In this document: positions 18,881-27,551 of the stretch, piece after piece
Numbering within the stretch: position 1 is the stretch's first letter
How the letters are laid out: every line of letters begins with the position of its first letter
Source: Methylobacter sp. BlB1
Lineage (GTDB): Bacteria > Pseudomonadota > Gammaproteobacteria > Methylococcales > Methylomonadaceae
Reading direction: 5' to 3'
Assembly: GCF_015476545.1 (NCBI RefSeq)
Contig: NZ_JADMKV010000005.1
Span: 55,526-119,525, forward strand
Length of the DNA stretch: 64,000 nt
Notes under the pieces: generated by a model
Seen by the model: the letters and a program-made list of their open reading frames with translations, nothing else
What the model was told of the DNA's origin: nothing
Database searches by the model: none
Program-made: the position numbers and the translations under genes

Positions 18881-19603
18881 TTAAAAACTTGCAGCCTTGG
18901 CTCTTGCCGCTCTGGCGCCTGCGAAATCCTGCTGCATCACTTTGGCGTTTCCGATCAATAGCCAGCTTTGCCTTTTCAAACGCGCGTTTCCGGATGCCAG
19001 CAGCGCCGATTTTTTTGCCAGGTCTTCCGCTAATCGCGGTTTGGACTGTTTGAGCCTTAACTCCGCAAGCTTATAAAACAAGGCTGCATTGCGGGGTTCT
19101 ATTCTGATGGCACGTTCTATAGCGGCCACTGCCGAATCAAGGTTGCCGGACTGGCTGTTTTGGTCCGCCGCGGAAACCAGAGCGCCTACCGCCGGCGACG
19201 ATGATACAAACGCAACCGGTTCCAATGGCTGCATCATTTCCGTGGGTTCCGGCAAAGGCGCCGCAGGCGCCTGGACAGAAGGTACTGCAGAACCCGGAAT
19301 AGCGCCCGCCCCTGGGACTGTTTCCATAGGTGTTGTTTCTATGGGCTCCATAGGCGTTGTCGTTATCGGGCCGGAGTCCTTAAGCGGTTGGGTCTCAACC
19401 GTCGGAGCGGCCGGACGTTTAGCCTGTTTGGCTTTTTTGGGAGGCTTCGGCTTGGGCGCAGGCTTAGCATAGATGTTCGGTTGGACACGAGGTTGTCCAC
19501 CATATACCGGTGCTGGAGGCTGAGAGCCATAAAACTCGGCGCAGCCTGTAACCAGGATAGGCAGTGAACAAACTAAAACAAGTCGTTTAATTGGCATTAA
19601 CAT
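18881..19603 (-). CDS. Proline-rich lipoprotein with TPR-like repeats
   Basis: This gene encodes 240 residues. The N-terminus LVLVCSLPILVTGC ends in a lipobox cysteine, so the protein is probably lipidated in the envelope. Residues about 30-130 are rich in Pro, Ala, Lys and Thr, with a lysine-proline stretch (KPAPKPKPPKKAKQAKRP), and look disordered. Residues about 140-238 form two or more TPR-like helices (NLDSAVAAIERAIRIEPRNAALFYKLAELRL). The likely role is a scaffold or wall-spanning envelope protein. It is related in architecture to lipoproteins found next to prmB in other gammaproteobacteria, but I cannot name it. Confidence 0.75.
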   Translation of the reverse strand: MLMPIKRLVLVCSLPILVTGCAEFYGSQPPAPVYGGQPRVQPNIYAKPAPKPKPPKKAKQAKRPAAPTVETQPLKDSGPITTTPMEPIETTPMETVPGAGAIPGSAVPSVQAPAAPLPEPTEMMQPLEPVAFVSSSPAVGALVSAADQNSQSGNLDSAVAAIERAIRIEPRNAALFYKLAELRLKQSKPRLAEDLAKKSALLASGNARLKRQSWLLIGNAKVMQQDFAGARAARAKAASF

Positions 19604-19839
19604 TTATTTATAAAAACAGCTCTTTGTAATTTGATTAGTTTTGCCGGCGAATTTCTTCATCTACGGGTTTATCTTGATAAGAAGGCATCAAACTTCTGCT
19701 TTCCGGCTTTCATTGTGTATTACCCGGATATTTCTTAGAAAAATCCTCTATTTTTTGAGATTATAAAGGTATTCCAAGTTTTCTACTAATCAAGACAGAC
19801 CTTTGAATTCAATGTTGCAAGCAGCATTGCCTTACAAGA

Positions 19840-21231
19840 TCAGGCACTGGTATAGCTTGAAATCAGATATTGCAAGCCATCCCTGTCCAGCTTCTGATTG
19901 TCAACTTTGAGGTAAGCGACTGCTTCTTCATAATGCAAGGTCACTTCTTCCACACCGACAATCTTCACCATCTCCGCCATAAATTCGTTGGCTTCCTGCT
20001 CCGTCAGTTTTTCCAGAGAAATGAGCAGATTCGCCCAATAACGCGGCGGTTTCATGCTGAGCGATAAAAGCAGCCAACTGCCGGCAGCGCCCGCGCAAAA
20101 CAAAAATACGGCGCCGGCGCCAAATTCTCCATAACACCAGCCGCCTGCTGCGCCGCCGATGCCTGCGCCCAGAAACTGACAGGTTGAATAGATGCCCATC
20201 GCTGTGCCTCGCAGGTCAGCTGGCGCATTCTTGGATATTAACGACGGCAAGGTCGCTTCCAGCAGATTAAAACCGCAGAAAAACAGCCAGAGAAAGCCGA
20301 CTATGGCAAACAGATTACTATTGAACTGCATCAAACCGATGTCAGCCAGCACCAGTGCGGCAATGGCGCCTATAAAGACGGTTTTCATCTTGCGCTTTTT
20401 TTCCGCCAATATGACAAACGGGATAATAGCGGCCATGGAGACAATGAATACCGGCAGATAAACCTGCCAGTGCTGTGCCGGAAGCAGGCCGGCATCGCGC
20501 ATTAACAAAGGCACGATGACAAAACTGGCCGTTAAAATGGCGTGCAAGATAAAAATGCCGTAATCCAGCCGCAGTAATTCAACATTTTTCAGCACATGCG
20601 AAAATTGCGTCGGTACGAGTTCCGCATCGCGATGTGTCTTGGATTCCTGGGGATTGGGCACTATAAATAGAAGAATTAATATAGCCAGCAACGCCAGTCC
20701 CGCAATCAGCCAGAATATGCCCTGCACGCCAACAAAGCTCGCAATCACGGGACCTGAAGTAATGGCAATGCCGAAGGATACGCCGATACTGGCGCCGATC
20801 AATGCCATGGCTTTCGTGCGGTGCACTTCCTGCGTTAAATCGGCCACCAACGCCATAACGGCGGCGGCTACTGCGCCGGCCCCCTGTATGGCACGCCCCA
20901 GCAGAACGCCGTAAATAGTCGTGGACATGGCGGCAATCACACTGCCGGCAAAAAACAGCAACAAACCGATGATTATGATCTTTTTACGGCCAAACCGATC
21001 CGACATCAAACCAAAAGGAATTTGCAGAAGCGATTGGGTAATGCCGTAAATGCCGATAGCCAGACCGACTAATGAGTGTGTTGCCCCCTCAAGCTGCTCG
21101 GCAAATAACGACAATACCGGCATAATCAGGAACAAGCCGAGCATGCGGAAAGCATAAATGCTGGCCAAAGACCAGGTGGCGCGTTTTTCCGATGGACTCA
21201 TCGGACTCGTAATGTCCTGCACTTGTGTCAA
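19840..21231 (-). CDS. yajR: YajR-like MFS transporter with C-terminal YAM domain
   Basis: This is an MFS transporter of about 463 residues. Its N-terminus SPSEKRATWSLASIYAFRMLGL, the IPFGLMSDRFGRKK motif between helices 2 and 3, and GRAIQGAGAVAAAVMALVADLT resemble E. coli YajR closely. The last 70 residues (ANEFMAEMVKIVGVEEVTLHYEEAVAYLKVDNQKL, split over two strands and a helix) look like the ferredoxin-like YAM domain known in YajR. The substrate is unknown. I place the start at a TTG (21231), since AGGAG lies 8 nt upstream and the nearest upstream ATG gives an implausible N-terminus. Confidence 0.85.
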   Translation of the reverse strand: MTQVQDITSPMSPSEKRATWSLASIYAFRMLGLFLIMPVLSLFAEQLEGATHSLVGLAIGIYGITQSLLQIPFGLMSDRFGRKKIIIIGLLLFFAGSVIAAMSTTIYGVLLGRAIQGAGAVAAAVMALVADLTQEVHRTKAMALIGASIGVSFGIAITSGPVIASFVGVQGIFWLIAGLALLAILILLFIVPNPQESKTHRDAELVPTQFSHVLKNVELLRLDYGIFILHAILTASFVIVPLLMRDAGLLPAQHWQVYLPVFIVSMAAIIPFVILAEKKRKMKTVFIGAIAALVLADIGLMQFNSNLFAIVGFLWLFFCGFNLLEATLPSLISKNAPADLRGTAMGIYSTCQFLGAGIGGAAGGWCYGEFGAGAVFLFCAGAAGSWLLLSLSMKPPRYWANLLISLEKLTEQEANEFMAEMVKIVGVEEVTLHYEEAVAYLKVDNQKLDRDGLQYLISSYTSA

Positions 21232-21364
21232 AACCAATTTCTCCTTTGTAATCGTTACGCTTAAAAATCTGCCATTATAACAATCATTCTGGCGCATTCA
21301 TGTATTTGTGCTATGGCTCCCAGGACAAGCGCATATAAATATCAAAAAGAAAAAACTTGATCGA

Positions 21365-21575
21365 AAGAAAGCCCGGCTTGGCTTGGCGCTGACCATGTGG
21401 ATGGCTCCCCGTTTGCCCTGACGGTCGTAAGAGCGCCGGGCCGTCTTGCCGCCATTAATCGCCACGACTTCGTCCGCCGTCAGTTTCCTGCCCCCAGGCG
21501 ACAAAGCTCTCGCTCAGTTTCGCCGGCTCAAGACGCGCGATGACTCGCGCTCTGCAGTCATGCGAAGGGATGCCG
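21365..21575 (-). pseudogene. ISAs1-family transposase relic
   Basis: Two minus-strand frames together spell an ISAs1-type transposase segment. One reads RVIARLEPAKLSESFVAWGQ. After a +1 shift the next reads LTADEVVAINGGKTARRSYD followed by KRGAIHMVSA, the conserved region around the catalytic aspartate (here N-G-G-K replaces the usual D-G-K). The frame then runs into unrelated sequence. The gene is frameshifted, truncated at both ends and has lost its catalytic Asp, so it is dead. No terminal repeats were found. Confidence 0.7.
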
Positions 21576-21829
21576 TTCTACTCGGGGAGCTTTCGGCGTT
21601 GAAAAGACTTTAATAGGTCAAAGTCACGCATGATCTGGCAAAAAACCATTAATAACGTGATGATTCCCCTGTATGCAGCTTTATTAGGACAAGCTGTGGC
21701 TTTACAGCCAAAGCCTGAGCCATTACGCGGATTTAAGCTTTACCTCGGCAACCGATTGAAGCCTTATTGCCTGAATTAAAGCAAAGACAGGCATTGAATG
21801 TGCCTGTAAATACTTGTTAAGTCGCTCCC
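21576..21829. other. Unassigned sequence next to the ISAs1 relic
   Basis: A 49-codon plus-strand frame (ATG near 21631, stop near 21780) and an overlapping frame ending PVNTC are present, but neither has a recognisable motif. The stretch is probably further debris from the insertion sequence or its former target. Confidence 0.3.
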
Positions 21830-22576
21830 TTATTGAGCAGGTTTAATAGCCGTGACCAAGGCATTGGCTTCCATTCTGTGACTCAGGCTAACCTGTGAAA
21901 AACCGACTTCTTTTAGTTGATTTAGCGACAGCGATTCACGCATGATATGGTCTTCGGATTCATCATTTAATATGTGAATTACCCAACTCTCCAATAAATC
22001 AAGCTTATTGGCTTCCGTCAATATCTTGAAATACCCCTCCATCTCTCTCTGAACAACCCGCGTATGTATGGAAACATCGTCCAGGGCATAACGATCTCCA
22101 TTAATAAGTTGCCCGCCGGGCTTTAAAACGCGGAAAATTTCCCCTATAACTCTCTGACGATAAGTATTTTGAAAATTGTGCAAAGTATAGGCGGATGCCA
22201 CGATGTCAACGCTATCAGTTGCCATATTTTCTAGTGCGGTCAATGCGTCATCGCTACAAAAAAATAGCCTTTCCTTATCAGCCCATTTTTTTAGATGGTT
22301 TTTGGCTTGGTTCTGCATAGTGGGTTCGTTATCAATGCTTATTACAATTGCCGCCTCCCTGGCAGTTAATATTGATAACGTGGTAATGCCAGTTCCTCCG
22401 CCCAATTCGACAATCTTCAATTTATCTGCACTTCGAGCAGGATATTCTGTAACTGCAGCGCCTACAAGACGGCTCATTTCCGTCGCTAATGGACAGATCA
22501 TATTGAGCATTTCATAGTCCTGCCCTATTACCCCGGAGAACAGCGCATCGTATTGGGATTTTTTATTACCACTCAT
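21830..22576 (-). CDS. Class I SAM-dependent methyltransferase
   Basis: This gene encodes 248 residues. Motif I is KIVELGGGTGITTLSI, the acidic residue of motif II is ISIDNEPTM, and the post-I region is VDIVASAYTLHNF followed by EIFRVLKPGGQLINGD. This is a typical small-molecule class I methyltransferase (UbiE/Methyltransf_25 type). The substrate is not indicated. It lies 20 nt downstream of the DUF1244 gene on the same strand and is probably co-transcribed with it. Confidence 0.8.
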   Translation of the reverse strand: MSGNKKSQYDALFSGVIGQDYEMLNMICPLATEMSRLVGAAVTEYPARSADKLKIVELGGGTGITTLSILTAREAAIVISIDNEPTMQNQAKNHLKKWADKERLFFCSDDALTALENMATDSVDIVASAYTLHNFQNTYRQRVIGEIFRVLKPGGQLINGDRYALDDVSIHTRVVQREMEGYFKILTEANKLDLLESWVIHILNDESEDHIMRESLSLNQLKEVGFSQVSLSHRMEANALVTAIKPAQ

Positions 22577-22596
22577 ATTAACTACTCATTTATCAG

Positions 22597-22896
22597 TTAT
22601 GATTTTGCCTGCTGTTTACGCTCATAAGCAGCTAATTGTTCGGCTGTCGCTTCGCTTTGATATTTATCTTTCCACTCTTTATAGGGCATGCCATAAATCA
22701 CTTCCCTCGCCTGCTCATAATCGATATCAACGCCCCGCTCTGCAGCCGCAGCCGCGTACCATTTTGCCAGGCAATTCCTGCAAAAATCAGCCAAAATCAT
22801 TAAATCAATGTTTTGCACTTCGGTGTGTCTCTGTAAATGACTGACCAATTGCCTGAATGCAGCCGCTTCTAATTCTGTCTGTGTGTTTATATTCAT
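22597..22896 (-). CDS. DUF1244 family protein
   Basis: This gene encodes 99 residues from the ATG at 22896, which has GGAAAA just upstream; a longer frame to 22962 adds a cysteine-containing leader unlike the family. The core LADFCRNCLAKWYAAAA and EQAREVIYGMPYKEWKDKYQ is diagnostic of DUF1244 (SMc04008-like), a small helical fold with a CxxC pair and conserved Tyr/Trp residues. The function is unknown. It probably precedes the methyltransferase in one transcript. Confidence 0.88.
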   Translation of the reverse strand: MNINTQTELEAAAFRQLVSHLQRHTEVQNIDLMILADFCRNCLAKWYAAAAAERGVDIDYEQAREVIYGMPYKEWKDKYQSEATAEQLAAYERKQQAKS

Positions 22897-23012
22897 GGAT
22901 TTTTTCCGAAAAGTTGGCATTTTAGCAGAAACGCACATGGGGTTATGTACATTCATGAGCAAAGATTTTACAATAGCTCGTCATCATGTTTGCATAACAG
23001 ACGGTTAAATAT

Positions 23013-23330
23013 ATGGAAATTCGTAGTTCATTGTTAACTTTTTCGCCTATTGGATATAACCGGCAGTCCATTGAAAGAAACAACAGCGTGCAAAACAAAG
23101 ATGAAATCAGTGAACTTTCTGTTCCTATAAACTCTCATAACCATCAGTTCGGCCGGGGCCTTTCTGCCGATGAGATTAAAAAAGCATTCGATAATGCCGG
23201 TTTAACTCTAGGCTTAATAGACCAACATAATACTTATAAATCAACTGATACGCGTACTTTAAAAGCATTAAATGCTCATATACAAAATCAGTCAACCTTA
23301 CTGATTACAGGAATAGACACTTATGTCTGA
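23013..23330 (+). CDS. Hypothetical protein, 105 residues
   Basis: An open frame of 105 codons begins 50 nt from the divergent DUF1244 region and ends 21 nt before yciB, on the same strand. It is hydrophilic, has no signal peptide or membrane helix, and contains the segment GRGLSADEIKKAFDNAGLTLGL, which could be a short helical domain. I recognise no family. Position and strand suggest it may share a promoter with the yciB block. Confidence 0.55.
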   Translation: MEIRSSLLTFSPIGYNRQSIERNNSVQNKDEISELSVPINSHNHQFGRGLSADEIKKAFDNAGLTLGLIDQHNTYKSTDTRTLKALNAHIQNQSTLLITGIDTYV

Positions 23331-23351
23331 CAACCTTCATATCCAGCTATT

Positions 23352-23888
23352 ATGAATCAGCTTTTCGAATTCTTCCCTATCATTTTATTCTTTATTGCCT
23401 TTAAGCTTTACGATATATATGTTGCTACCGCAGTCGTTATCGTAGCCACTGTTATTCAGGTTGCCTATACCTGGTTTAAACATCGTAAAGTTGAAACCAT
23501 GCAATGGATTACTTTGGCCCTGATTCTTGTGATGGGCGGCGCCACCATTTATTTACAGGATGAGCAATTTATCAAATGGAAATTATCCATTATAGAATGG
23601 CTATTCGGCCTTGCCTTTCTAGGCAGTCAATTCATTGGTAAAAAGCCTTTCGTCGAACGAATGATGTCCGGCAGTTTGACGTTGCCGGCAGTGGTCTGGA
23701 GACGGTTAAACATTATGTGGGCCAGTTTCTTTATCAGTGTCGGCTTTATCAATCTGTATGTTATGTATAATTACAATACCGATGATTGGGTGACTTTTAA
23801 AACATTCGGCGTGCCGGGGCTGATGATTATTTTTATTCTGGTACAAATGATTTTTATCTATAAATATATCCCCGAGGCAGAGGAATAA
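23352..23888 (+). CDS. yciB: YciB/IspZ inner-membrane septation protein
   Basis: This gene encodes 178 residues with five hydrophobic segments. FFPIILFFIAFKLYDIYVAT, KPFVERMMSG and RRLNIMWASFFISVGFINLYV are hallmark YciB (IspZ) motifs. The protein is needed for normal cell-envelope assembly and division in enterobacteria and for septation in Shigella. The order yciB-yciI-bolA-ppiC is a common gammaproteobacterial block, with very short gaps indicating one operon. Confidence 0.95.
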   Translation: MNQLFEFFPIILFFIAFKLYDIYVATAVVIVATVIQVAYTWFKHRKVETMQWITLALILVMGGATIYLQDEQFIKWKLSIIEWLFGLAFLGSQFIGKKPFVERMMSGSLTLPAVVWRRLNIMWASFFISVGFINLYVMYNYNTDDWVTFKTFGVPGLMIIFILVQMIFIYKYIPEAEE

Positions 23889-23891
23889 ATC

Positions 23892-24194
23892 GTGTTATAC
23901 GCAATTATCAGTGAAGATGTAGCGCATAGTCTGGAAAAAAGGATGACCGCGCGTCCTGCCCATCTTAAAAGACTGCAAGCGCTTCAGGATGCTGGAAGAC
24001 TGATTTTAGCCGGTCCGCATCCCGCTGTAGATAGTGAAAATCCGGGCGAAGCCGGTTTTACCGGCAGTTTGATTGTGGCCGAGTTTGATACCCTGGAAGC
24101 AGCTCAACAATGGGCCGATGCGGACCCCTATATTGATGCAGGCGTTTATACGCAGGTCACCGTTAAACCTTTCAAAAAAGTCTTGCCTCAATGA
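23892..24194 (+). CDS. yciI: YciI family protein
   Basis: This gene encodes 100 residues from a GTG at 23892, 3 nt after the yciB stop. [44 protein letters not shown] and the conserved H-D region are typical of YciI, a dimeric alpha-beta barrel related to muconolactone isomerase. The enzymatic role is not settled. It is of the same superfamily as the DGPF proteins at 42.0-42.9 kb but belongs to a different branch. It overlaps the BolA gene by 4 nt. Confidence 0.93.
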   Translation: MLYAIISEDVAHSLEKRMTARPAHLKRLQALQDAGRLILAGPHPAVDSENPGEAGFTGSLIVAEFDTLEAAQQWADADPYIDAGVYTQVTVKPFKKVLPQ

Positions 24195-24460
24195 CAGTTA
24201 ATATAATTAAACAATTATTAAACGATGCTTTTCATCCTGAGCTTCTGGAAATCGTAGATAACAGCTCAGCTCATGCTGGACATGCTGGAGCACGTAGCGG
24301 CGGCGGTCATTACCATGTAACAATTGTTGCCGAGGCGTTTGAAGGCAAATCATTGGTTCAACGGCACCAGCTAATCTATAAAGCGTTGGGCGACATGATG
24401 AAACATCAAATCCATGCTTTAGGCATTAATGCTCTATCACCCTCTGAACGTAAAATATAA
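24191..24460 (+). CDS. BolA family protein
   Basis: This gene encodes 89 residues. The core includes [20 protein letters not shown] and [20 protein letters not shown], followed by [13 protein letters not shown], matching BolA. Family members bind monothiol glutaredoxins with Fe-S clusters and some act as DNA-binding stress regulators. The overlap with yciI and the 12 nt gap to the parvulin gene place it inside the same operon. Confidence 0.92.
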   Translation: MTVNIIKQLLNDAFHPELLEIVDNSSAHAGHAGARSGGGHYHVTIVAEAFEGKSLVQRHQLIYKALGDMMKHQIHALGINALSPSERKI

Positions 24461-24472
24461 GGAAAATAATAA

Positions 24473-25483
24473 ATGAAAAAAAAGATTATCCCTTTACTGC
24501 TTGCTGGTACAGCACTGGTTTCGATTTCAGCTTGCAATGAACAAAAAAGTACTGATGCCACACCTGCCGCTCCCGTTGTTGACAAAGCAGATGCCGTTGC
24601 CGTCGTAAACGGAAAATATATCAGCAAAAAAACACTGACAGACTTGGAAGGTGAAGTTGCCGAACGTGCGCACGGGCAGACTTTTCCTAAAGATAAATTA
24701 ATAGAAGAATTGATCCAACGTGAGTTACTGGTTCAGGAAGCCGTAAAAAAAGGGCTTGATAAATCGCCTGAGGTTGTAGAACGTCTTGAAACTCTAAAGA
24801 AATCATTACTGTCGCAAGCCGTTCTGCAGGATTACTTAAAAACCAATCCGGTCACCGAAGCCGAAGTTAAAGCTGAGTACGACAGCAAAGTTGCCGCTGA
24901 GAAAGGCAATGAATATAAAGCGCGCCATATTTTAGTCAAAACTGAAGCTGAAGCTAAAAAGCTGATTGAAAAATTAGACAAAGGCGCAAAATTTGACGAA
25001 CTGGCAAACAAAAACTCTATAGATAAATCATCTCAAGGCGGTGATTTGGGCTGGTTCAGTGCTAATCAGATGGTGGCGCCTTTCTCTGAAGCGGTAGAAA
25101 AACTGGAAAACGGCAAATACACTAAAACACCGGTACAGACACAGTTTGGCTGGCATGTTATTTTAAGAGAAGACTCACGTCCTGTAACACCACCTCCTTT
25201 GGAAGCGGTAAAAGAACAGCTGACACCTTATCTGCAACGCAAAAAAGTCCAATCCATGATAGAAAACCTGCGTAAGCAGGCGCAAGTAGAAGTTCTGGTT
25301 CCGACAACAGAAGAAAAACCAAAAGCTGAAGGCGCTGAACCGGCCGCGCCTGCTGGCGAGCCGGCAACTACAGAGCAACCAGCTACTCAACAACCAGCAG
25401 CTGAACCTGCAAAGCCAAGTGACGCCCCTGCTGAGAAGGCCGCACCTGAAGCGGAAAAACCAGCTACTACAGATAAAAAATAA
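24473..25483 (+). CDS. Parvulin-type peptidyl-prolyl isomerase lipoprotein
   Basis: This gene encodes 336 residues. The signal peptide ends at the lipobox SISAC (Cys21). A SurA-like N-terminal helical region (LIEELIQRELLVQEAVKKGL) precedes one parvulin domain at about residues 145-240 (YKARHILVKTEAEAKKLIEK, and GGDLGWFSANQMVAPFSEAV). The last 65 residues are a low-complexity tail rich in Ala, Pro and Glu, unusual for SurA or PpiD. The protein is likely a periplasmic membrane-attached chaperone. It is the last gene of the yciB block, followed by a terminator. Confidence 0.9.
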   Translation: MKKKIIPLLLAGTALVSISACNEQKSTDATPAAPVVDKADAVAVVNGKYISKKTLTDLEGEVAERAHGQTFPKDKLIEELIQRELLVQEAVKKGLDKSPEVVERLETLKKSLLSQAVLQDYLKTNPVTEAEVKAEYDSKVAAEKGNEYKARHILVKTEAEAKKLIEKLDKGAKFDELANKNSIDKSSQGGDLGWFSANQMVAPFSEAVEKLENGKYTKTPVQTQFGWHVILREDSRPVTPPPLEAVKEQLTPYLQRKKVQSMIENLRKQAQVEVLVPTTEEKPKAEGAEPAAPAGEPATTEQPATQQPAAEPAKPSDAPAEKAAPEAEKPATTDKK

Positions 25484-25493
25484 CCCACGTGTC

Positions 25494-25522
25494 AAAAAAG
25501 GGCGGTTTTTCCGCCCTTTTTT
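25494..25522. terminator. Bidirectional rho-independent terminator
   Basis: AAAAAAGGGCGG, a 5 nt loop and CCGCCCTTTTTT form a strong hairpin with T-runs on both sides. It separates the convergent parvulin and recJ genes and overlaps the last bases of the recJ stop codon. Confidence 0.9.
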
Positions 25523-27266
25523 ATGCTATTTTTTCCATGTATTGCAAAATAAACTGAACGTTGCGATTCCCTCTGAATTCGTTAATATCCAATTTATAAG
25601 CTATCCTGCAAGATCTCAGGCCCAACCATTGTTCAGGATGATCCACATAAAAAGCGATAGCATCAATTAACTGCTCGGTATCTGGCTTTCTGAGCACCAG
25701 TTTAAGATGGCGCTGGCCGACGACACGAGATTGAATGACATCAAAAATTCCGTCGAACACTGGCTCCGGAAACTCCTGCCCCCAGGTACCTGCGTTTTGC
25801 AATAGAGCGGCAAATTCAATCGAGATGTCATTTTCGGATAGCTCGCCATCCGAATAAATCTTTAGCTCCAGATCAACATTCGCCAGACGCTTTCTCACCA
25901 TTTCGTCAAAGGCTAGAGCAAAAGGCGGATAATCGTGCATTTTCAAACTTAAACCGGCCGCCATGGCGTGACCACCAAACTTGCTTAATAACTTAGGATG
26001 CTCGGCGGCAATATCGCTCAGCACATCACGGATATGAACGCCAGGAATAGAACGTGCGGAACCTTTTATTTCATCTTTGCCGGCCGAAGCAAAAGCGATA
26101 ACAGGTCGATGCAATCTGTCCTTGATTCGTGACGCTAAAATGCCAATCACGCCCTGATGCCAGTCCGCATTAAACAGGCAAACCCCGGCAGGCAAATGAT
26201 TTTCATCCAGGGTTTTCATTTCCCTCAATAAAGCAACCGCTTCCTTTTTCATTTGGCCTTCAATTTCCCGCCGATCATTATTCAGATCATCGAGCTGAAG
26301 TGCTATTTCTTTGGCATGAGCCGGATCTTCGGTTAACAGGCACTCAATGCCTAATGACATATCATCCATGCGCCCAGCTGCATTGAGTCTCGGCCCTAAT
26401 GAAAAACCCAGATCCGACGAACTGATTGATTGAGCTTTTTTGCCTGATACTTCAATCAGCGCATTCACCCCAGGATGCGCGCGCCCCGTGCGTATCCTTA
26501 ATAATCCTTGATAAACCAGTATTCGGTTGACTCGGTCCAGCGGAACCACATCGGCAACTGAACCTAGAGCCACATAATCAAGCAACTGAGCGAGATTAGG
26601 CTCCTGGATCTGATGCCTCTCGAACCAGTTTTGTTCTCTTAAGCGGCTACGCAGCGCCATTAACACATAGAAAATCACTCCGACACCTGCCAGCGCGCCA
26701 CTCGGAAATTTATCGTCGGGTAAATTGGGATTGACGATAGCATCAGCAGCCGGAAGCTCATGCCCAGGCAAATGGTGATCCGTTACCAGAACCTTTAATC
26801 CAGAAGCCTTAGCCACTTTAACACCATCAATGCTTGATATGCCATTATCAACAGTAATGATAATGTCGGGCTTTTGCTGTTTGACCAGTTCTACAATTTC
26901 CGGCGTCAATCCATAACCGTATTCAAACCGGTTGGGGACTATAAATGAAACCGACCCTGCCCCCAGTAATTGCAGGCCCTTGACAGCCACTGCGCAACTG
27001 GTGGCGCCATCTGCATCGAAGTCGGCTATGACAGAAATTCTCAGCCCTTCATTAATCGCGTTGATTAGATGAGCAACCATATCCTCCATGCCCGATAACA
27101 ACCACGGCGATGGCAATTTTGCCAGCGTTCTATCCAGATCAGCTTCCGATGTTAAGCCTCTGGCTAAATAAATACGTTCCAATATGGGATGAAGCTCGCC
27201 GAATTGTGGACGTTTTTTGCCTATGGGTCTGGCAACAATGGTTTTCTTTACGTTTGGATAATACAT
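25521..27266 (-). CDS. recJ: Single-stranded-DNA-specific exonuclease RecJ
   Basis: This gene encodes 581 residues, the full RecJ length. The DHH-family motifs are present: ISVIADFDADGATSCAVAVK, IITVDNGISS and LVTDHHLPGHELPAADAIVN (the DHH motif). The DHHA1 region has KFGGHAMAAGLSLKM and an OB-like C-terminal domain follows. RecJ degrades single-stranded DNA 5' to 3' in recombination and mismatch repair. Its ATG has no clear ribosome binding site. Confidence 0.96.
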   Translation of the reverse strand: MYYPNVKKTIVARPIGKKRPQFGELHPILERIYLARGLTSEADLDRTLAKLPSPWLLSGMEDMVAHLINAINEGLRISVIADFDADGATSCAVAVKGLQLLGAGSVSFIVPNRFEYGYGLTPEIVELVKQQKPDIIITVDNGISSIDGVKVAKASGLKVLVTDHHLPGHELPAADAIVNPNLPDDKFPSGALAGVGVIFYVLMALRSRLREQNWFERHQIQEPNLAQLLDYVALGSVADVVPLDRVNRILVYQGLLRIRTGRAHPGVNALIEVSGKKAQSISSSDLGFSLGPRLNAAGRMDDMSLGIECLLTEDPAHAKEIALQLDDLNNDRREIEGQMKKEAVALLREMKTLDENHLPAGVCLFNADWHQGVIGILASRIKDRLHRPVIAFASAGKDEIKGSARSIPGVHIRDVLSDIAAEHPKLLSKFGGHAMAAGLSLKMHDYPPFALAFDEMVRKRLANVDLELKIYSDGELSENDISIEFAALLQNAGTWGQEFPEPVFDGIFDVIQSRVVGQRHLKLVLRKPDTEQLIDAIAFYVDHPEQWLGLRSCRIAYKLDINEFRGNRNVQFILQYMEKIA

Positions 27267-27551
27267 GAGTTACAGCAATCAGCAGAGCTTGCGCTATAGC
27301 GTTTTAAAATATTTTTCTTAGGCGAGATAATTAAAATCAACGTTTTGTTGGCATTGTTATCGGTATTACCCGGGAAGCTCCTGTTTATCAGGAAGGCAGA
27401 AAGAGCTCATTATAATTGATTGAGGCAATAACATAGTCATCAATTCTTCTTAATTTCTTCATATTTTTGTCATTTCCAATACTTATTATTCATGAAGTCC
27501 GCTTATAGCATTGCGGCCAATTAAAATTCAGAAAATATACGGAAAATAAGC

